A stretch of 64,000 nucleotides of DNA from Bradyrhizobium sp. CB1015 (GCF_025200925.1 NZ_CP104174.1:248001-312000); one strand, 5' to 3'. Shown: positions 1 to 9,908, counted from the first letter of the stretch. Numbers and translations are program-made. The notes: generated from the sequence alone by a model not told the origin.

Positions 1-114
1 CAGCCGCGGATCTGGACCTATCTCCAGCGCTCGCTGGCGCATCCCGCGCTCAGCCATCTGCGCGATTGGTATCTCGCCAACGTGCCGGCGCCCCAAAGCC
101 CGCCGCAGGCCTGA
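1..114 (+). CDS. C-terminal end of an AmgK-like aminoglycoside phosphotransferase-family kinase (partial)
   Basis: The reading frame is open from the first base and stops at TGA 112-114, giving the last 37 residues of a protein that begins outside the window. The tail contains HPALSHLRDWY, which resembles the C-terminus of AmgK-type sugar kinases (N-acetylmuramate/N-acetylglucosamine anomeric kinases of cell-wall recycling). The MurU-like nucleotidyltransferase two genes downstream fits, because AmgK and MurU act in sequence to make UDP-MurNAc. With so little sequence the family call rests largely on context. Confidence 0.6.
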   Translation, partial: QPRIWTYLQRSLAHPALSHLRDWYLANVPAPQSPPQA

Positions 115-200
115 TTCGGGGCCGATTTACCGGCTGTTAGCCAAGACCTCGGTATTCTTGCGCCGAGGCAGCCGGGTCATTACGGGGCTGGAGCGGGCAG

Positions 201-518
201 ATGGCAGCGAAAGCGGATCAGCGCGGAAATAGCCGGGTTATTTTCGAGCGCGGGTTTTCGGCCCAGATGATGGGTATCGACGGCACCTGGCGGCGCGACT
301 GCACCATGGAGGACGTCTCCGAGACCGGCGCCAAGCTGACGATCGACGGGTCGGTCGAAGGCCTGCATTTGAAGGAATTCTTTCTCCTGCTGTCGTCCAC
401 GGGGCTCGCCTACCGGCGTTGCGAACTGGCCTGGGTCAATGGCGACCAGATCGGTGTCAATTTCCTGAAAGTGGGCGACAAGAAGAAGAAGGTACGTTCC
501 ACAGCCGTTGGGGCGTGA
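201..518 (+). CDS. PilZ domain protein
   Basis: A 105-residue protein that is essentially one PilZ domain, the usual cyclic-di-GMP receptor fold. Visible elements are the arginine-containing N-terminal segment NSRVIFERGF, the DVSETGAKL stretch matching the (D/N)xSxxG motif, and the closing strand ELAWVNGDQIGVNF. The binding motif near the N-terminus is not a perfect RxxxR, so actual c-di-GMP binding is uncertain. It lies between an AmgK-like kinase and a MurU-like gene and probably belongs to the same transcription unit. The C-terminal tail is lysine-rich. The start is the first ATG after the preceding stop. Confidence 0.75.
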   Translation: MAAKADQRGNSRVIFERGFSAQMMGIDGTWRRDCTMEDVSETGAKLTIDGSVEGLHLKEFFLLLSSTGLAYRRCELAWVNGDQIGVNFLKVGDKKKKVRSTAVGA

Positions 519-636
519 CGGCAACACCCGTCGTACAACCGTCACGGCGGGTGGTTAAGGCGGTCGAGATGCGGTGCGGCAGATCGAGCCTCGTGTTAGG
601 ATTGCTGCGATCGCGAAAGGTCCGAGAAGGGGAAGG

Positions 637-1359
637 ATGTCCGTCAAACCGACCAAAGCCATGGTGCTCGCCGCAGGGTTTGGCCTGCGCATGCGCCCCC
701 TGACGGACAAGATGCCGAAGCCGATGGTGCCGGTCGCGGGCCAGCCGCTGCTCGACCACGTGCTCGACAAGCTCGGCCAGGCCGGCGTGACCGAGGCCGT
801 GGTCAACGTGCATTACCTGCCGGACCAGATCATCGATCACGTCGCATCGCGCCGGCTTCCGCGCGTGACCATCTCCGACGAACGCGACCAGGTGCTCGGC
901 ACCGGCGGCGGCGTGGTCAAGGCGCTGCCGCTGCTCGGCGATGCGCCGTTCTTTCACGTCAATTCCGACACGCTATGGATCGACGGCGTGCGCTCGAACC
1001 TCTTGCGGCTCGCCGAAAACTTCGATCCTGATCGAATGGACATCCTGCTCCTGATGGCGCCGACCGCGACCAGCATCGGCTATGGCGGCCGCGGCGATTA
1101 CGGCATGCTGCCCGACGGTGCCTTGCGCAAGCGCAAGGAGAAGGAGGTCGTTCCGTTCGTCTATGCCGGCGCCGCGATCATGTCGCCGGCGATCTTTGCG
1201 GATGCGCCTGCGGGCGAATTCTCGCTGACGAAGATGTTCGACGGCGCCGAGGAGCAGGAGCGGCTGTTCGGCCTGCGCCTCGACGGCGTCTGGATGCATG
1301 TCGGCACGCCCGATGCCGTGCACGCCGCGGAAGAGGCGTTTTTGGAGAGCGTGGCGTAG
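637..1359 (+). CDS. MurU-like sugar-1-phosphate nucleotidyltransferase
   Basis: A nucleotidyltransferase of about 240 residues. The N-terminus MSVKPTKAMVLAAGFGLRMR carries the NTP-binding signature LAAGxGxRxRPLT, followed by the KPM(V)PV segment that binds the sugar phosphate. A conserved Asp follows in FHVNSDTLW. The length and the neighbouring kinase tail fit MurNAc-1-phosphate uridylyltransferase (MurU) of peptidoglycan recycling, although mannose-1-P guanylyltransferase relatives look alike. I chose ATG 637 over an in-frame start at 574 because a purine-rich ribosome site (GAGAAGGGG) lies just before it and homology starts there. Confidence 0.8.
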   Translation: MSVKPTKAMVLAAGFGLRMRPLTDKMPKPMVPVAGQPLLDHVLDKLGQAGVTEAVVNVHYLPDQIIDHVASRRLPRVTISDERDQVLGTGGGVVKALPLLGDAPFFHVNSDTLWIDGVRSNLLRLAENFDPDRMDILLLMAPTATSIGYGGRGDYGMLPDGALRKRKEKEVVPFVYAGAAIMSPAIFADAPAGEFSLTKMFDGAEEQERLFGLRLDGVWMHVGTPDAVHAAEEAFLESVA

Positions 1360-1385
1360 GGCGCTCTCGCTCCTGCCTCGGTGCC

Positions 1386-1472
1386 GTAGCCCGGATGGAG
1401 CGTAGCGTAATCCGGGGCCTCTCTCGCCGTGGAGAGACCATCCCGGATTGCGCTGCGCTCCATCCGGGCTAC
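1386..1472. repeat. Palindromic intergenic repeat, GTAGCCCGGATGGAGC family, copy 1
   Basis: The two arms (GTAGCCCGGATGGAGCG and its near-complement ending CCATCCGGGCTAC) form a long imperfect inverted repeat. It lies between the MurU-like gene and addB. A second copy lies at 18082-18165. This is a dispersed extragenic palindrome with no coding potential. Confidence 0.85.
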
Positions 1473-1566
1473 GAACCTCGGCGAACAGCGGGGACGACTC
1501 CTCCTCCACCAATGACCATTCGACTCCACCTCCCTATATTGCCTGATCCTTCGAATCAGGCGGCCC

Positions 1567-4500
1567 ATGCGCGTTTTCAGCGTTCCCATCTCAGTTCCCT
1601 TCCTGCGCACGGTCGTCACGGCCCTGCTCGACGGGCGGCTGGTCGAGGGGTTCGAGGCGCGCAAGGAACCGGCGCGGCTGGCTGATGCCACGCTGTATTT
1701 GCCGACGCGGCGCGCCATGCGGGTCGTGCGCGAGATCTTCCTCGACGAGATGAAGGCGGATGCCGTCGTGCTGCCGCGCATCGTCGCGCTCGGCGATATC
1801 GACGAGGACGAACTCGCTTTCGCGGGCGAAAGCGAACAGTTTTCCGGGACCGCGCCGCTCGACATTCCGCCGCGCTTGGGCGAGCTCGAACGGCGGCTGA
1901 CGCTGGCGCAGCTCGTCGCCGCCTGGGCCAAGGGCCCGGTGCTGGCGCCACTGGTGGTCGGCGGCCCCGCCTCGACGCTGGCGCTGGCTTCCGATCTCGC
2001 GCGCCTGATCGACGACATGGTGACGCGCGGCGTCGACTGGAGCGCGCTCGATGGGCTGGTGCCTGATAACCTCGACCGCTATTGGCAGCACTCGCTCGAA
2101 TTCCTGCGCATCGCCCGCATCGCCTGGCCCAATCATCTCGCCGAGATCAACCGGATCGAGCCGGCCGCGCGGCGCGATCTTCTGATCGCCGCGGAAGCGA
2201 GGCGCTTGACCGCGCATCCAAATGGACCCGTGGTCGCGGCGGGCTCGACCGGCTCGATGCCGGCCACCGCAAAGTTTCTCCATGCGGTCGCATTGCTGCC
2301 GCATGGCGCCGTGGTGCTGCCGGGACTCGACACCGATCTCGACGACGACGCCTGGCGCAGCATCGGCGGCGTGCGCGACGCGCTCGGCAAGTTCGCGGAG
2401 CATCCGGCCTCGAACCATCCGCAATACGCCATGAATGCGCTGCTGCAACGCTTCGGCATCAAGCGCAGCGATGTCGAGATTTTGCAGCCGGCAGCGGAAG
2501 GCGGGCGCGACCTGCTTGCGTCGGAATCGATGCGGCCATCCGCAAAGACCGAAGTCTGGCACGACCGTCTGAAGCAGCCCGATGTCGCCGCGAAGATCGC
2601 GGGCGGCATGAGGAACCTCGCCGTGGTCGAAGCGCCCAATCCTGAAATGGAAGCGCTCGCCATCGCCATCGCCATGCGCGAGGCGCGCCATCTCGACAAG
2701 TCGGCTGCCCTGGTGACGCCCGACCGCGCCCTGGCGCGGCGGGTGATGGCGGCGCTGACCCGATGGGATCTCGCCTTCGACGATTCCGGCGGCGACGTCT
2801 TGATGGAGACATCCGCAGGCACGTTTGCGCGCCTCGCGGCAGAGGCGGCGACCAAGGGCCTGGAGCCGCCGACATTGCTGGCGATGCTGAAGCATCCGCT
2901 GTGCCGGCTCGGCCGCGCGCCGGGTGCGTGGAAGATGGCAATCGAGAGCCTGGAGCTTGCGGTGCTGCGCGGCACGCGTCCACCTGCGGGCACGGCCGGC
3001 CTCCTGCGCGAATTCAACCGCTTCCGCGAGGAGCTGGCAAAGCTGTGGCGCGGCGAGGTCTCCGCGCTGCATCGCGCCGAGCCGCGGGCGCGCTTGAAAG
3101 CCGAGGATCTCGATCGCATCCAAGCTCTGATCGATGCGCTGCAAAAGGCATTGGCGCCGATCGAGAGCCTGCCGCACTCGAAGCCCTATGATTTCGCCGA
3201 GCTCGCGCATCGGCATCGCGAGAGCATGATCGAGCTGTCGCGCGACGAGCAGGGTATTCCGCTCGCCTTCGAGGATCGCGACGGTGTCGCGCTCGCCGGC
3301 GCGTTCGACGATCTCTTGCGCGGCGGCACGACCAGCGGATTGCTGGTGCCGCTGCCTGACTACGCGGACGTCTTCCAGACGGCATTCAGTGATCGCGCGG
3401 TGCGGCGGCGCGACAGACCGGGCGCGCGGCTGCAAATCTACGGCCCGCTGGAATCGCGCCTGATGCAGGCCGACCGCATCATCATCGGCGGCCTGATCGA
3501 GGGCGTCTGGCCACCGGCGCCGCGCATCGATCCCTGGCTCAGCCGGCCGATGCGGCACGAGCTCGGGCTCGATCTGCCGGAGCGCCGTATCGGCCTGTCC
3601 GCCCATGACTTCGCGCAATTGCTCGGCGGCGACGAGGTCATTCTCACTCATTCCGCCAAGGCCGGCGGCGCGCCGGCGGTGGCCTCGCGCTTTCTGCATC
3701 GGCTGGAGGCGGTGGCCGGCGACGAGCTCTGGAAGGCCGCCATTCGCGCCGGCGAAAAATACGTGCAGTTCGCAGCCGCGCTCGACCAGCCCGACGAGGT
3801 CAAACCGATCAAGCAGCCGGAGCCCCGGCCGCCGCGCGCGACACGGCCCCTCAAGATGTCCGTCACCGAGATCGAGGACTGGCTGCGCGATCCCTACACG
3901 ATCTACGCCAAACGTATCTTGCGGCTCGATGCGCTCGACCCCGTCGACATGCCGCTCTCGGCCGCCGATCGCGGCTCAGCCATTCACGACGCCATCGGCG
4001 AATTCACGGAAAGTTATGCCACGCGTTTGCCGGACGATCCCGCGCGGGTGCTGCGCGCGATCGGCGAGAAGCATTTTGCGCCGCTGATGGAACGGCCCGA
4101 GGCCCGCGCGCTGTGGTGGCCGCGCTTTCAGCGCATCGCGCGCTGGTTCGGCGAATGGGAGACGGCGCGGCGCGAGGCGATCGAGGCGATCGTCGCGGAA
4201 ACCCGTGGCGAGATCTCGATCACGCTCGATCCTCAGCGCAGCTTCCGCCTCTCTGCGCGCGCCGACCGCATCGAGCGCCGCAAGGGCGGCTTCTACGCCA
4301 TCCTCGACTACAAGACCGGCCAGCCGCCGACCGGCAAGCAGGTCCGCATGGGCCTGTCGCCGCAGCTGACGCTGGAAGCCGCGATCCTGCGTGAGGGCGG
4401 CTTTCCCGATATCGACGCCGGCGCATCCGTGAGCCAGCTCGTCTATGTCCGCCTCAGCGGCAACAATCCGCCGGGCGAGGAACGCATCCTCGAGCTCAAG

Positions 4501-4713
4501 TTCAAGCCGGGCGACGAGCCGCAGCCGCCGGATATGGCAGCCGCCGAGGCGCGGGCCAAGCTCGAGGCGCTGATCCGCGCCTTCGAGGACCAGAACCAAC
4601 CCTACACCTCGCTGAACCTGCCGATGTGGGCGAACCGCTATGGCACCTATGACGACCTCGCCCGGATCAAGGAATGGTCCGCGGCCGGCGGATTGGGGAT
4701 CGAGGAATGGTGA
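1567..4713 (+). CDS. addB: Double-strand break repair protein AddB
   Basis: A 1048-residue subunit of the AddAB helicase-nuclease, which processes DNA double-strand ends for RecA loading (the alphaproteobacterial counterpart of RecBCD). The N-terminal part is an inactivated helicase-like region. The C-terminal quarter is a RecB-type PD-(D/E)XK nuclease domain, recognisable by YAILDYKTGQPP near residue 910. Alphaproteobacterial AddB usually lacks the iron-sulfur cysteines of the Bacillus protein, and none is evident here. It overlaps addA by 7 nt, so the two are translationally coupled. The length is normal for the family. Confidence 0.95.
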   Translation: MRVFSVPISVPFLRTVVTALLDGRLVEGFEARKEPARLADATLYLPTRRAMRVVREIFLDEMKADAVVLPRIVALGDIDEDELAFAGESEQFSGTAPLDIPPRLGELERRLTLAQLVAAWAKGPVLAPLVVGGPASTLALASDLARLIDDMVTRGVDWSALDGLVPDNLDRYWQHSLEFLRIARIAWPNHLAEINRIEPAARRDLLIAAEARRLTAHPNGPVVAAGSTGSMPATAKFLHAVALLPHGAVVLPGLDTDLDDDAWRSIGGVRDALGKFAEHPASNHPQYAMNALLQRFGIKRSDVEILQPAAEGGRDLLASESMRPSAKTEVWHDRLKQPDVAAKIAGGMRNLAVVEAPNPEMEALAIAIAMREARHLDKSAALVTPDRALARRVMAALTRWDLAFDDSGGDVLMETSAGTFARLAAEAATKGLEPPTLLAMLKHPLCRLGRAPGAWKMAIESLELAVLRGTRPPAGTAGLLREFNRFREELAKLWRGEVSALHRAEPRARLKAEDLDRIQALIDALQKALAPIESLPHSKPYDFAELAHRHRESMIELSRDEQGIPLAFEDRDGVALAGAFDDLLRGGTTSGLLVPLPDYADVFQTAFSDRAVRRRDRPGARLQIYGPLESRLMQADRIIIGGLIEGVWPPAPRIDPWLSRPMRHELGLDLPERRIGLSAHDFAQLLGGDEVILTHSAKAGGAPAVASRFLHRLEAVAGDELWKAAIRAGEKYVQFAAALDQPDEVKPIKQPEPRPPRATRPLKMSVTEIEDWLRDPYTIYAKRILRLDALDPVDMPLSAADRGSAIHDAIGEFTESYATRLPDDPARVLRAIGEKHFAPLMERPEARALWWPRFQRIARWFGEWETARREAIEAIVAETRGEISITLDPQRSFRLSARADRIERRKGGFYAILDYKTGQPPTGKQVRMGLSPQLTLEAAILREGGFPDIDAGASVSQLVYVRLSGNNPPGEERILELKFKPGDEPQPPDMAAAEARAKLEALIRAFEDQNQPYTSLNLPMWANRYGTYDDLARIKEWSAAGGLGIEEW

Positions 4714-7700
4714 AGGCGCCGCGTCCCATCCCCGATGAGGTGCGCGCGCGGCAGGCGCGTGCCTCCGATCCGACTGCATCGGCCTTCGTGTCGGCCAATG
4801 CCGGCTCGGGCAAGACCCATGTGCTGGTGCAGCGCGTGATCCGCCTCTTGCTGTCGGGCGTGCCGCCGGAAAAAATCCTCTGCATCACCTTCACCAAGGC
4901 TGCCGCCGCCAACATGGCCGAGCGCGTCTTCACCACGCTCGGTCATTGGGTGACGCTGGACGATGAGGCGCTGGACGCAGCGATCCGCGCGGTCGGCATC
5001 CCGCATCCCGGCGCAAAGCTGCGCCGCGACGCGCGAAAGCTGTTCGCCTGCGCGCTGGAGACGCCGGGCGGTCTGAAGGTGCAGACCATCCACGCGCTGT
5101 GCACACGCCTGCTCCAGCAATTTCCGTTCGAGGCCAACGTTCCCGCGCGCTTCGCCGTGATCGACGAGCGCGACCAGACTGACATGATGGAGCGTGCCAA
5201 TCTGAAGGTGCTGCTGGAAGCCGCGCGCGGCCCGGAGAGCGTCACCGGCCGCGCGCTGCTGACCGCGATGGCGAGCGCCGCCGATGTCACCTTCAAGGAG
5301 GTCGTGCGCGAAGCGTGCCTCAGCCGCGATCATTTCATGGCCTGGACCGACCAAGCCGGCAACGCGGAAGCCGCTGCCGTGCAGATGGCTTCAGTGCTGG
5401 GCGTCGACGTCGCAGACCGCATCGAGACCGTCGAGACGGAGATTCTCGATGGGCCTTTCCTGTCGCGCGCGCGCTGGGACGACGTCGCCTTCGCGCTGGA
5501 GGACGGCAGCAAATCCGACAATGACCAGGCGGGGCGGCTGCGCGCGGCAACAGTGTTTTCCGGCAGCGATCAGGTCGATGCCTATCTGTCCGTGTTCCTC
5601 ACCGACGACAAGCTGCCGCGCAAGGCGGTGCTGACCAAGAAGTTCTGCGATCACAATCCGTCCGTCGCCCACCTGTTCGAAGCCGAGGCGCAGCGCCTTG
5701 CGGGGCTGATCGAGAAGCGTCGCGCGGTGACGGTTCGGGACCGCACCGCGGCCCTGCTGCATATCGCGACCGCGGCCGCCGCGAACTATCGCCGCGAGAA
5801 GCAGGAGCGCGGCCTGCTCGACTACGACGACCTCATCGACAAGACGCTGGCGATGCTGGACCGCATTGCCTCGGGCTGGGTGCATTACAAGCTCGACCGC
5901 GGCGTCGATCACGTGCTGATCGACGAGGCGCAGGATACCAGCCCGCGGCAATGGGACATCATTGCGCACATCATCTCCGAGTTCACCGCCGGCGAAGGCG
6001 CGCGCGAAGGGCTGAACCGCACCATCTTCGCCGTCGGCGACGAGAAGCAGTCGATCTTCTCGTTCCAGGGCGCCGCTCCCCACGAGTTCGACGCGCGCCG
6101 GCGCGAGCTGCACCGCAAGTTCACAGCGGCCGGGCTGAAATTCGATCCGGTCGCCTTCACCTATTCGTTCCGCTCGGGCGCGACGATCCTGCATTCGGTC
6201 GACCACGTCTTCCGCGATCCCGCGATCTACAAGAGCATCCATTCGGTCGAGATCGGCCATCCCCTGCACAACGCGCTCGCCGATGCCGGTCCGAGCGTGA
6301 TCGAGCTGTGGGACCTCGCGGAGGCCGACGATCGGCAGGACATCGAGGGCTGGCGCGCGCCGTTCGACGGCGTCGCCGTCACCAGCCCGGAGGTGAAGCT
6401 TGCCCGGCGCATCCAGGCCGAGATCAAGCGGCTGGTCGAGAGCGGCACGCTGACAGGACACGAGGGCGAGCGTCGTCCCTTGCGCTACGGCGACATGCTG
6501 ATCCTGGTGCGCCGGCGCGGCAACGCTTTCGACGCCGTGATCCAGGCGCTGAAGCACGCCGGCATTCCGGTCGCGGGCGCCGACCGGCTCAAGCTCACCG
6601 AGCACATCGCCATCATCGACTTGATGAACCTGGCCGACGCGCTGCTGCTGCCGCAGGACGATCTCGCGCTCGCGGTGGCGCTGAAGAGCCCGCTGTTCGG
6701 GCTCGACGACGACGATCTGTTCAAGCTCGCCCATGACCGCAACGGATCGCTGCGCCGCGCGCTCGGCGAACATGCGGCCACAAGCGAGAAATTCGCCACG
6801 GCGTTGCGACGCCTGGAAGCCTGCGAGATCCGTGCCCGCGACGAGACGCCGTTCGCGTTCTACGCCTGGCTGCTGGGCGGCGACGGCGGACGTGCGCGGA
6901 TCCTGCGCCGGCTCGGCCACGAGGCCAACGACGCGCTCGACGAATTTTTGGAGCTCGCGCTGAACTACGAGCGCAAGGCGCCGGCCTCGCTGCAGGGCTT
7001 CATGGCCTGGCTCCGCTCGGCCGACACCGAGGTGAAGCGCGACATGGAGATCTCGCGCGACGAGGTGCGGGTGATGACGGTGCATGGCGCCAAGGGCCTC
7101 GAGGCCTCGGTCGTGTTCATGGTCGACACCACGTCCTCGCCCGCGGACTCGCAGCGGCTGCGGCTGATCCACGTGCCGCGCGGCAATGGCGGCGAGGTCG
7201 TGGTCTGGGCCGGCCGCAAGGCCGACGATCCCAAGCCCGTGGCCGAGGCGCGCAAGGCGATGCTGGAGGAGACCGAGGACGAATATCGCCGCCTGCTCTA
7301 TGTCGCGATGACGCGCGCGGCCGACCGGCTGATCGTCGGCGGCTGCATGCCCGGCAATATGAAGACGGTGCGCAAGCTCAGCTGGTACGACCTCGTCGAC
7401 ACCGGGCTCAAAGGCTCGGGCCTCGACAAGCAGGTGGTCGAGACGCCGCTCGGCAAGGTGACGCGGTTCGCCCGGCCGGAGGATGTCGCGGCGCTGGGCG
7501 CGCCGGCGAGCACCGTGCACCAGACCATCGCGCTGCCGGACTGGCTGCGGACACTGGCGCCGCGCGAGACCATTGACGAGGATCCCGTGCGCCCCTCGGG
7601 CCAGTCTGCCGAGGAGGGCCGCAGCGTCCGATCGGGCGAATCGATCCAGTCGCGCGCGCTGGCGCTGCAACGCGGCACGCTGGTGCACCGGCTGTTGCAA

Positions 7701-8216
7701 TCGCTGCCCGACATCGCCAGCGAGCGCCGGCGCGAGGCCGCGCTCGGCTTCATGGCGCGCAACGCCTCGGACTGGCCGGAGGCCGACCGCATCGCGCTGG
7801 CCGACAAGGTACTCGCCTTGATCACTGAGCCGCGTTTCGCGCCCGTCTTTGCCGCCGGCAGCCGGGCGGAGGTCGCGATCGCCGGCCGGCTGGAGCGGCC
7901 GGGCCGCACCCCGGCCCTGGTATCGGGGCAGATCGACCGGCTGGTCGTGCGCCCCGAGGAGGTCCTGATCGTCGACTTCAAGACCAACCAGGCAGCGCCC
8001 AAGAGCGCGGCCGAGGCACCCGCGGCCTATGTCCGCCAGCTTGCGCTGTACCGGGCGGTGCTGTCGCGGCTTTATCCCCAAAAGCCGGTCAGGGCCGTCC
8101 TGATCTGGACCGAGGCCCTTGAATATATGGAGATTTCGGCCCCCGCGCTGGACGCGGCGCTGGCATCCCTTCATCTCGGTGTGAGCGTCCTTGACCCGGC
8201 AAGGGGCCGTTCATAG
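4707..8216 (+). CDS. addA: Double-strand break repair helicase-nuclease AddA
   Basis: A UvrD/Rep superfamily 1A helicase with a C-terminal nuclease, about 1169 residues. Visible parts are Walker A in SANAGSGKTHVL, Walker B/motif II as LIDEAQDTS, motif III around VGDEKQSIFSFQGA, motif VI-like LLYVAMTRAADRL, and the nuclease signature LIVDFKTNQAAP near the C-terminus. It forms a complex with AddB, encoded immediately upstream. The start is ATG 4707, which overlaps the addB stop. A longer in-frame start at 4674 lies inside addB and is less likely. Confidence 0.95.
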   Translation: MVKAPRPIPDEVRARQARASDPTASAFVSANAGSGKTHVLVQRVIRLLLSGVPPEKILCITFTKAAAANMAERVFTTLGHWVTLDDEALDAAIRAVGIPHPGAKLRRDARKLFACALETPGGLKVQTIHALCTRLLQQFPFEANVPARFAVIDERDQTDMMERANLKVLLEAARGPESVTGRALLTAMASAADVTFKEVVREACLSRDHFMAWTDQAGNAEAAAVQMASVLGVDVADRIETVETEILDGPFLSRARWDDVAFALEDGSKSDNDQAGRLRAATVFSGSDQVDAYLSVFLTDDKLPRKAVLTKKFCDHNPSVAHLFEAEAQRLAGLIEKRRAVTVRDRTAALLHIATAAAANYRREKQERGLLDYDDLIDKTLAMLDRIASGWVHYKLDRGVDHVLIDEAQDTSPRQWDIIAHIISEFTAGEGAREGLNRTIFAVGDEKQSIFSFQGAAPHEFDARRRELHRKFTAAGLKFDPVAFTYSFRSGATILHSVDHVFRDPAIYKSIHSVEIGHPLHNALADAGPSVIELWDLAEADDRQDIEGWRAPFDGVAVTSPEVKLARRIQAEIKRLVESGTLTGHEGERRPLRYGDMLILVRRRGNAFDAVIQALKHAGIPVAGADRLKLTEHIAIIDLMNLADALLLPQDDLALAVALKSPLFGLDDDDLFKLAHDRNGSLRRALGEHAATSEKFATALRRLEACEIRARDETPFAFYAWLLGGDGGRARILRRLGHEANDALDEFLELALNYERKAPASLQGFMAWLRSADTEVKRDMEISRDEVRVMTVHGAKGLEASVVFMVDTTSSPADSQRLRLIHVPRGNGGEVVVWAGRKADDPKPVAEARKAMLEETEDEYRRLLYVAMTRAADRLIVGGCMPGNMKTVRKLSWYDLVDTGLKGSGLDKQVVETPLGKVTRFARPEDVAALGAPASTVHQTIALPDWLRTLAPRETIDEDPVRPSGQSAEEGRSVRSGESIQSRALALQRGTLVHRLLQSLPDIASERRREAALGFMARNASDWPEADRIALADKVLALITEPRFAPVFAAGSRAEVAIAGRLERPGRTPALVSGQIDRLVVRPEEVLIVDFKTNQAAPKSAAEAPAAYVRQLALYRAVLSRLYPQKPVRAVLIWTEALEYMEISAPALDAALASLHLGVSVLDPARGRS

Positions 8217-8286
8217 GTTGACCGCATGATCCCGGGCGCGATTCCAGGTCGCGCCGATTCTCTTTCAACCGAGTGAGGTACTCCCA

Positions 8287-8607
8287 ATGGCCGTTAGCAA
8301 GGTTTCCGACGCCGATTTCGAAGCCGAAGTGCTCAAGGCGAACGGCCCCGTGGTCGTCGATTTCTGGGCCGAATGGTGCGGCCCCTGCCGCATGATCGCG
8401 CCCGCCCTCGACGAGATCGCCGGCGCGATGGGCGACAAGGTCAAGATCGTGAAGCTCAACGTCGACGAGAGCCCGAAGACCGCCTCCAAGTACGGCGTGA
8501 TGTCGATCCCGACCCTGATGATCTTCAAGGGCGGCGAGATGGCGTCGCGCCAGGTCGGCGCTGCGCCCAAGGCGAAGCTGCAGCAGTGGATCACCTCCGC
8601 GGTCTGA
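8287..8607 (+). CDS. trxA: Thioredoxin 1
   Basis: A 106-residue classical thioredoxin, a cytoplasmic dithiol-disulfide oxidoreductase. It has the active site AEWCGPCRM and the cis-proline segment [17 protein letters not shown] ribosome-binding site lies 7-8 nt upstream of ATG. It sits 70 bp after addA and is followed by a rho-independent terminator, so it is probably the last gene of the unit. Nothing unusual is seen. Confidence 0.97.
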   Translation: MAVSKVSDADFEAEVLKANGPVVVDFWAEWCGPCRMIAPALDEIAGAMGDKVKIVKLNVDESPKTASKYGVMSIPTLMIFKGGEMASRQVGAAPKAKLQQWITSAV

Positions 8608-8636
8608 TCCACCTCGCGCAAGATTATTTTTGGCAC

Positions 8637-8660
8637 CGGCCGGCGAAAGCCGGCCGTTTT
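8637..8660 (+). terminator. Rho-independent terminator after trxA
   Basis: An 8-bp perfect GC stem (CGGCCGGC / GCCGGCCG) with a GAAA loop is followed directly by TTTT, 30 nt after the trxA stop. Confidence 0.85.
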
Positions 8661-8700
8661 GCGTTGATGGGACGTGTTCAGCGTATGACGAGTCCCGCCC

Positions 8701-9756
8701 TTGCCTGCTCCTGCCCGAAAGCGCGACCGCAAGCCCGCCTCTCTCGCCGCAATGGAGGCGCGTTCGGTCGACGCGATCCCGCGCGGCAGTGAATGGCAGT
8801 ATGAACCCAAGTGGGACGGCTTCCGCTGTCTGCTGGCGCGCGACGGCAGCGACATCGATCTGCGCTCCAAATCCGGCGAAGACCTTGCGCGCTATTTCCC
8901 GGAAGTCGTCACTGCTGCCTTGGAGCTGAAGGCAGACCGCTTCACGCTCGACGGCGAGATCGTCGTGCCGCACGGCAAGAGCTTTTCCTTCGACGCGCTG
9001 CTGCAACGCATTCATCCCGCGGCAAGCCGCGTGAAGAAGCTCTCGGTGGAGACACCGGCGCTCTATCTCGTTTTCGATCTGCTCGCGTCCGGAGCGAAGA
9101 GCCTGGCTGAGAAGACGCTGCGCGAGCGCCGGCCGGCGCTGGAAGCCTTCGCGAAAGCCAACTTCAAGAACAGCCTCTTCCGGCTCTCGCCGGCGACGAC
9201 GAGTTACGCCATGGCCAAGAAATGGCTGGCGCAATCCGGCGGCGGCTCGGACGGCGTCATCGCCAAGCGCATCGACCTGCCCTACCAGGCAGGCAATCGC
9301 AACGGCATGCAGAAGATCAAGAAATTCCGCAGCGCCGATTGCGTGGTCGGCGGCTTCCGCTATGCCACCAACAAGATCGCCGGCCGCAACGTCGTCGGCT
9401 CGCTGCTGCTCGGGCTCTATAACGATGACGGCCTGCTGCACCATGTCGGCTTCACCTCGGCGATCAAGGCGGAGGCGAAGCCTGATCTGACCGATCGGCT
9501 CGAAGCACTGATCGGCGAGCCCGGCTTCACCGGCAACGCGCCGGGCGGGCCGAGCCGCTGGTCGACCGAGCGTTCCGCAAAGTGGTGTCCGCTCAAGCCG
9601 AAGCTGGTGATCGAGGTCTGCTACGACCATTTCAGCGGCGAGCGTTTTCGCCACGGCACCTCGATCCTGCGCTGGCGCTCGGACAAGGCGCCGCAGCAAT
9701 GCACCTTCGAGCAGTTGAAGCAGAAGGCGGCCGATCCGATGAAGCTGTTGAAGTGA
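8701..9756 (+). CDS. ATP-dependent DNA ligase (LigC-like)
   Basis: A 351-residue protein with adenylation plus oligonucleotide-binding domains. The nucleotidyl-lysine motif is EPKWDGFRCLL (KxDG, with the catalytic Lys). Later ligase motifs include TLDGEIVV, SDGVIAKR and the motif V-like KIKKFR. The lack of polymerase and phosphoesterase domains puts it with stand-alone LigC/LigD-type ligases linked to alternative end joining or base-excision repair. The frame starts at TTG 8701, which is the best upstream start. An ATG at residue 18 is the alternative. No Ku or LigD gene is seen in this window. Confidence 0.85.
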   Translation: MPAPARKRDRKPASLAAMEARSVDAIPRGSEWQYEPKWDGFRCLLARDGSDIDLRSKSGEDLARYFPEVVTAALELKADRFTLDGEIVVPHGKSFSFDALLQRIHPAASRVKKLSVETPALYLVFDLLASGAKSLAEKTLRERRPALEAFAKANFKNSLFRLSPATTSYAMAKKWLAQSGGGSDGVIAKRIDLPYQAGNRNGMQKIKKFRSADCVVGGFRYATNKIAGRNVVGSLLLGLYNDDGLLHHVGFTSAIKAEAKPDLTDRLEALIGEPGFTGNAPGGPSRWSTERSAKWCPLKPKLVIEVCYDHFSGERFRHGTSILRWRSDKAPQQCTFEQLKQKAADPMKLLK

Positions 9757-9765
9757 GCCAGCCTC

Positions 9766-9901
9766 GTGCCCGGACGCAGCGCAGCGCCTCTTCAGCGATG
9801 CGCTGCAGAGCCGGGGCCCATGTCGCGGCAAATGTGCTCTGTTGCTCCTGGGTCCCGGCTCTGCGGCTCATCGCTTGCGCGAGCGCCTTGTCCGGGACAC
9901 G
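9766..9901. repeat. Palindromic repeat family GTGYCCGGACGCAGCGCAG, copy 1
   Basis: About 136 bp with outer arms GTGCCCGGACGC... and ...TTGTCCGGGACAC, plus inner complementary arms around GAGCCGGG and CCCGGCTCTGC. It is nearly identical to the copy at 10671-10793, and the two flank the phosphoesterase gene. A shorter relative lies at 39403-39460. Confidence 0.85.
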
Positions 9902-9908
9902 AGCGTCA

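Noticed and set aside
1386..1472. Possible CRISPR-like repeat
   Set aside because: The palindromes here and elsewhere are dispersed single copies without regular spacers, and no cas genes are present.
1591..3699. Long minus-strand open frame (702 codons) opposite addB
   Set aside because: Antisense shadow of a high-GC gene. Composition is His/Arg/Gln-rich without motifs, and addB is certain.
5391..8174. 927-codon minus-strand frame opposite addA
   Set aside because: Same shadow effect, no domain or ribosome site, fully inside addA.
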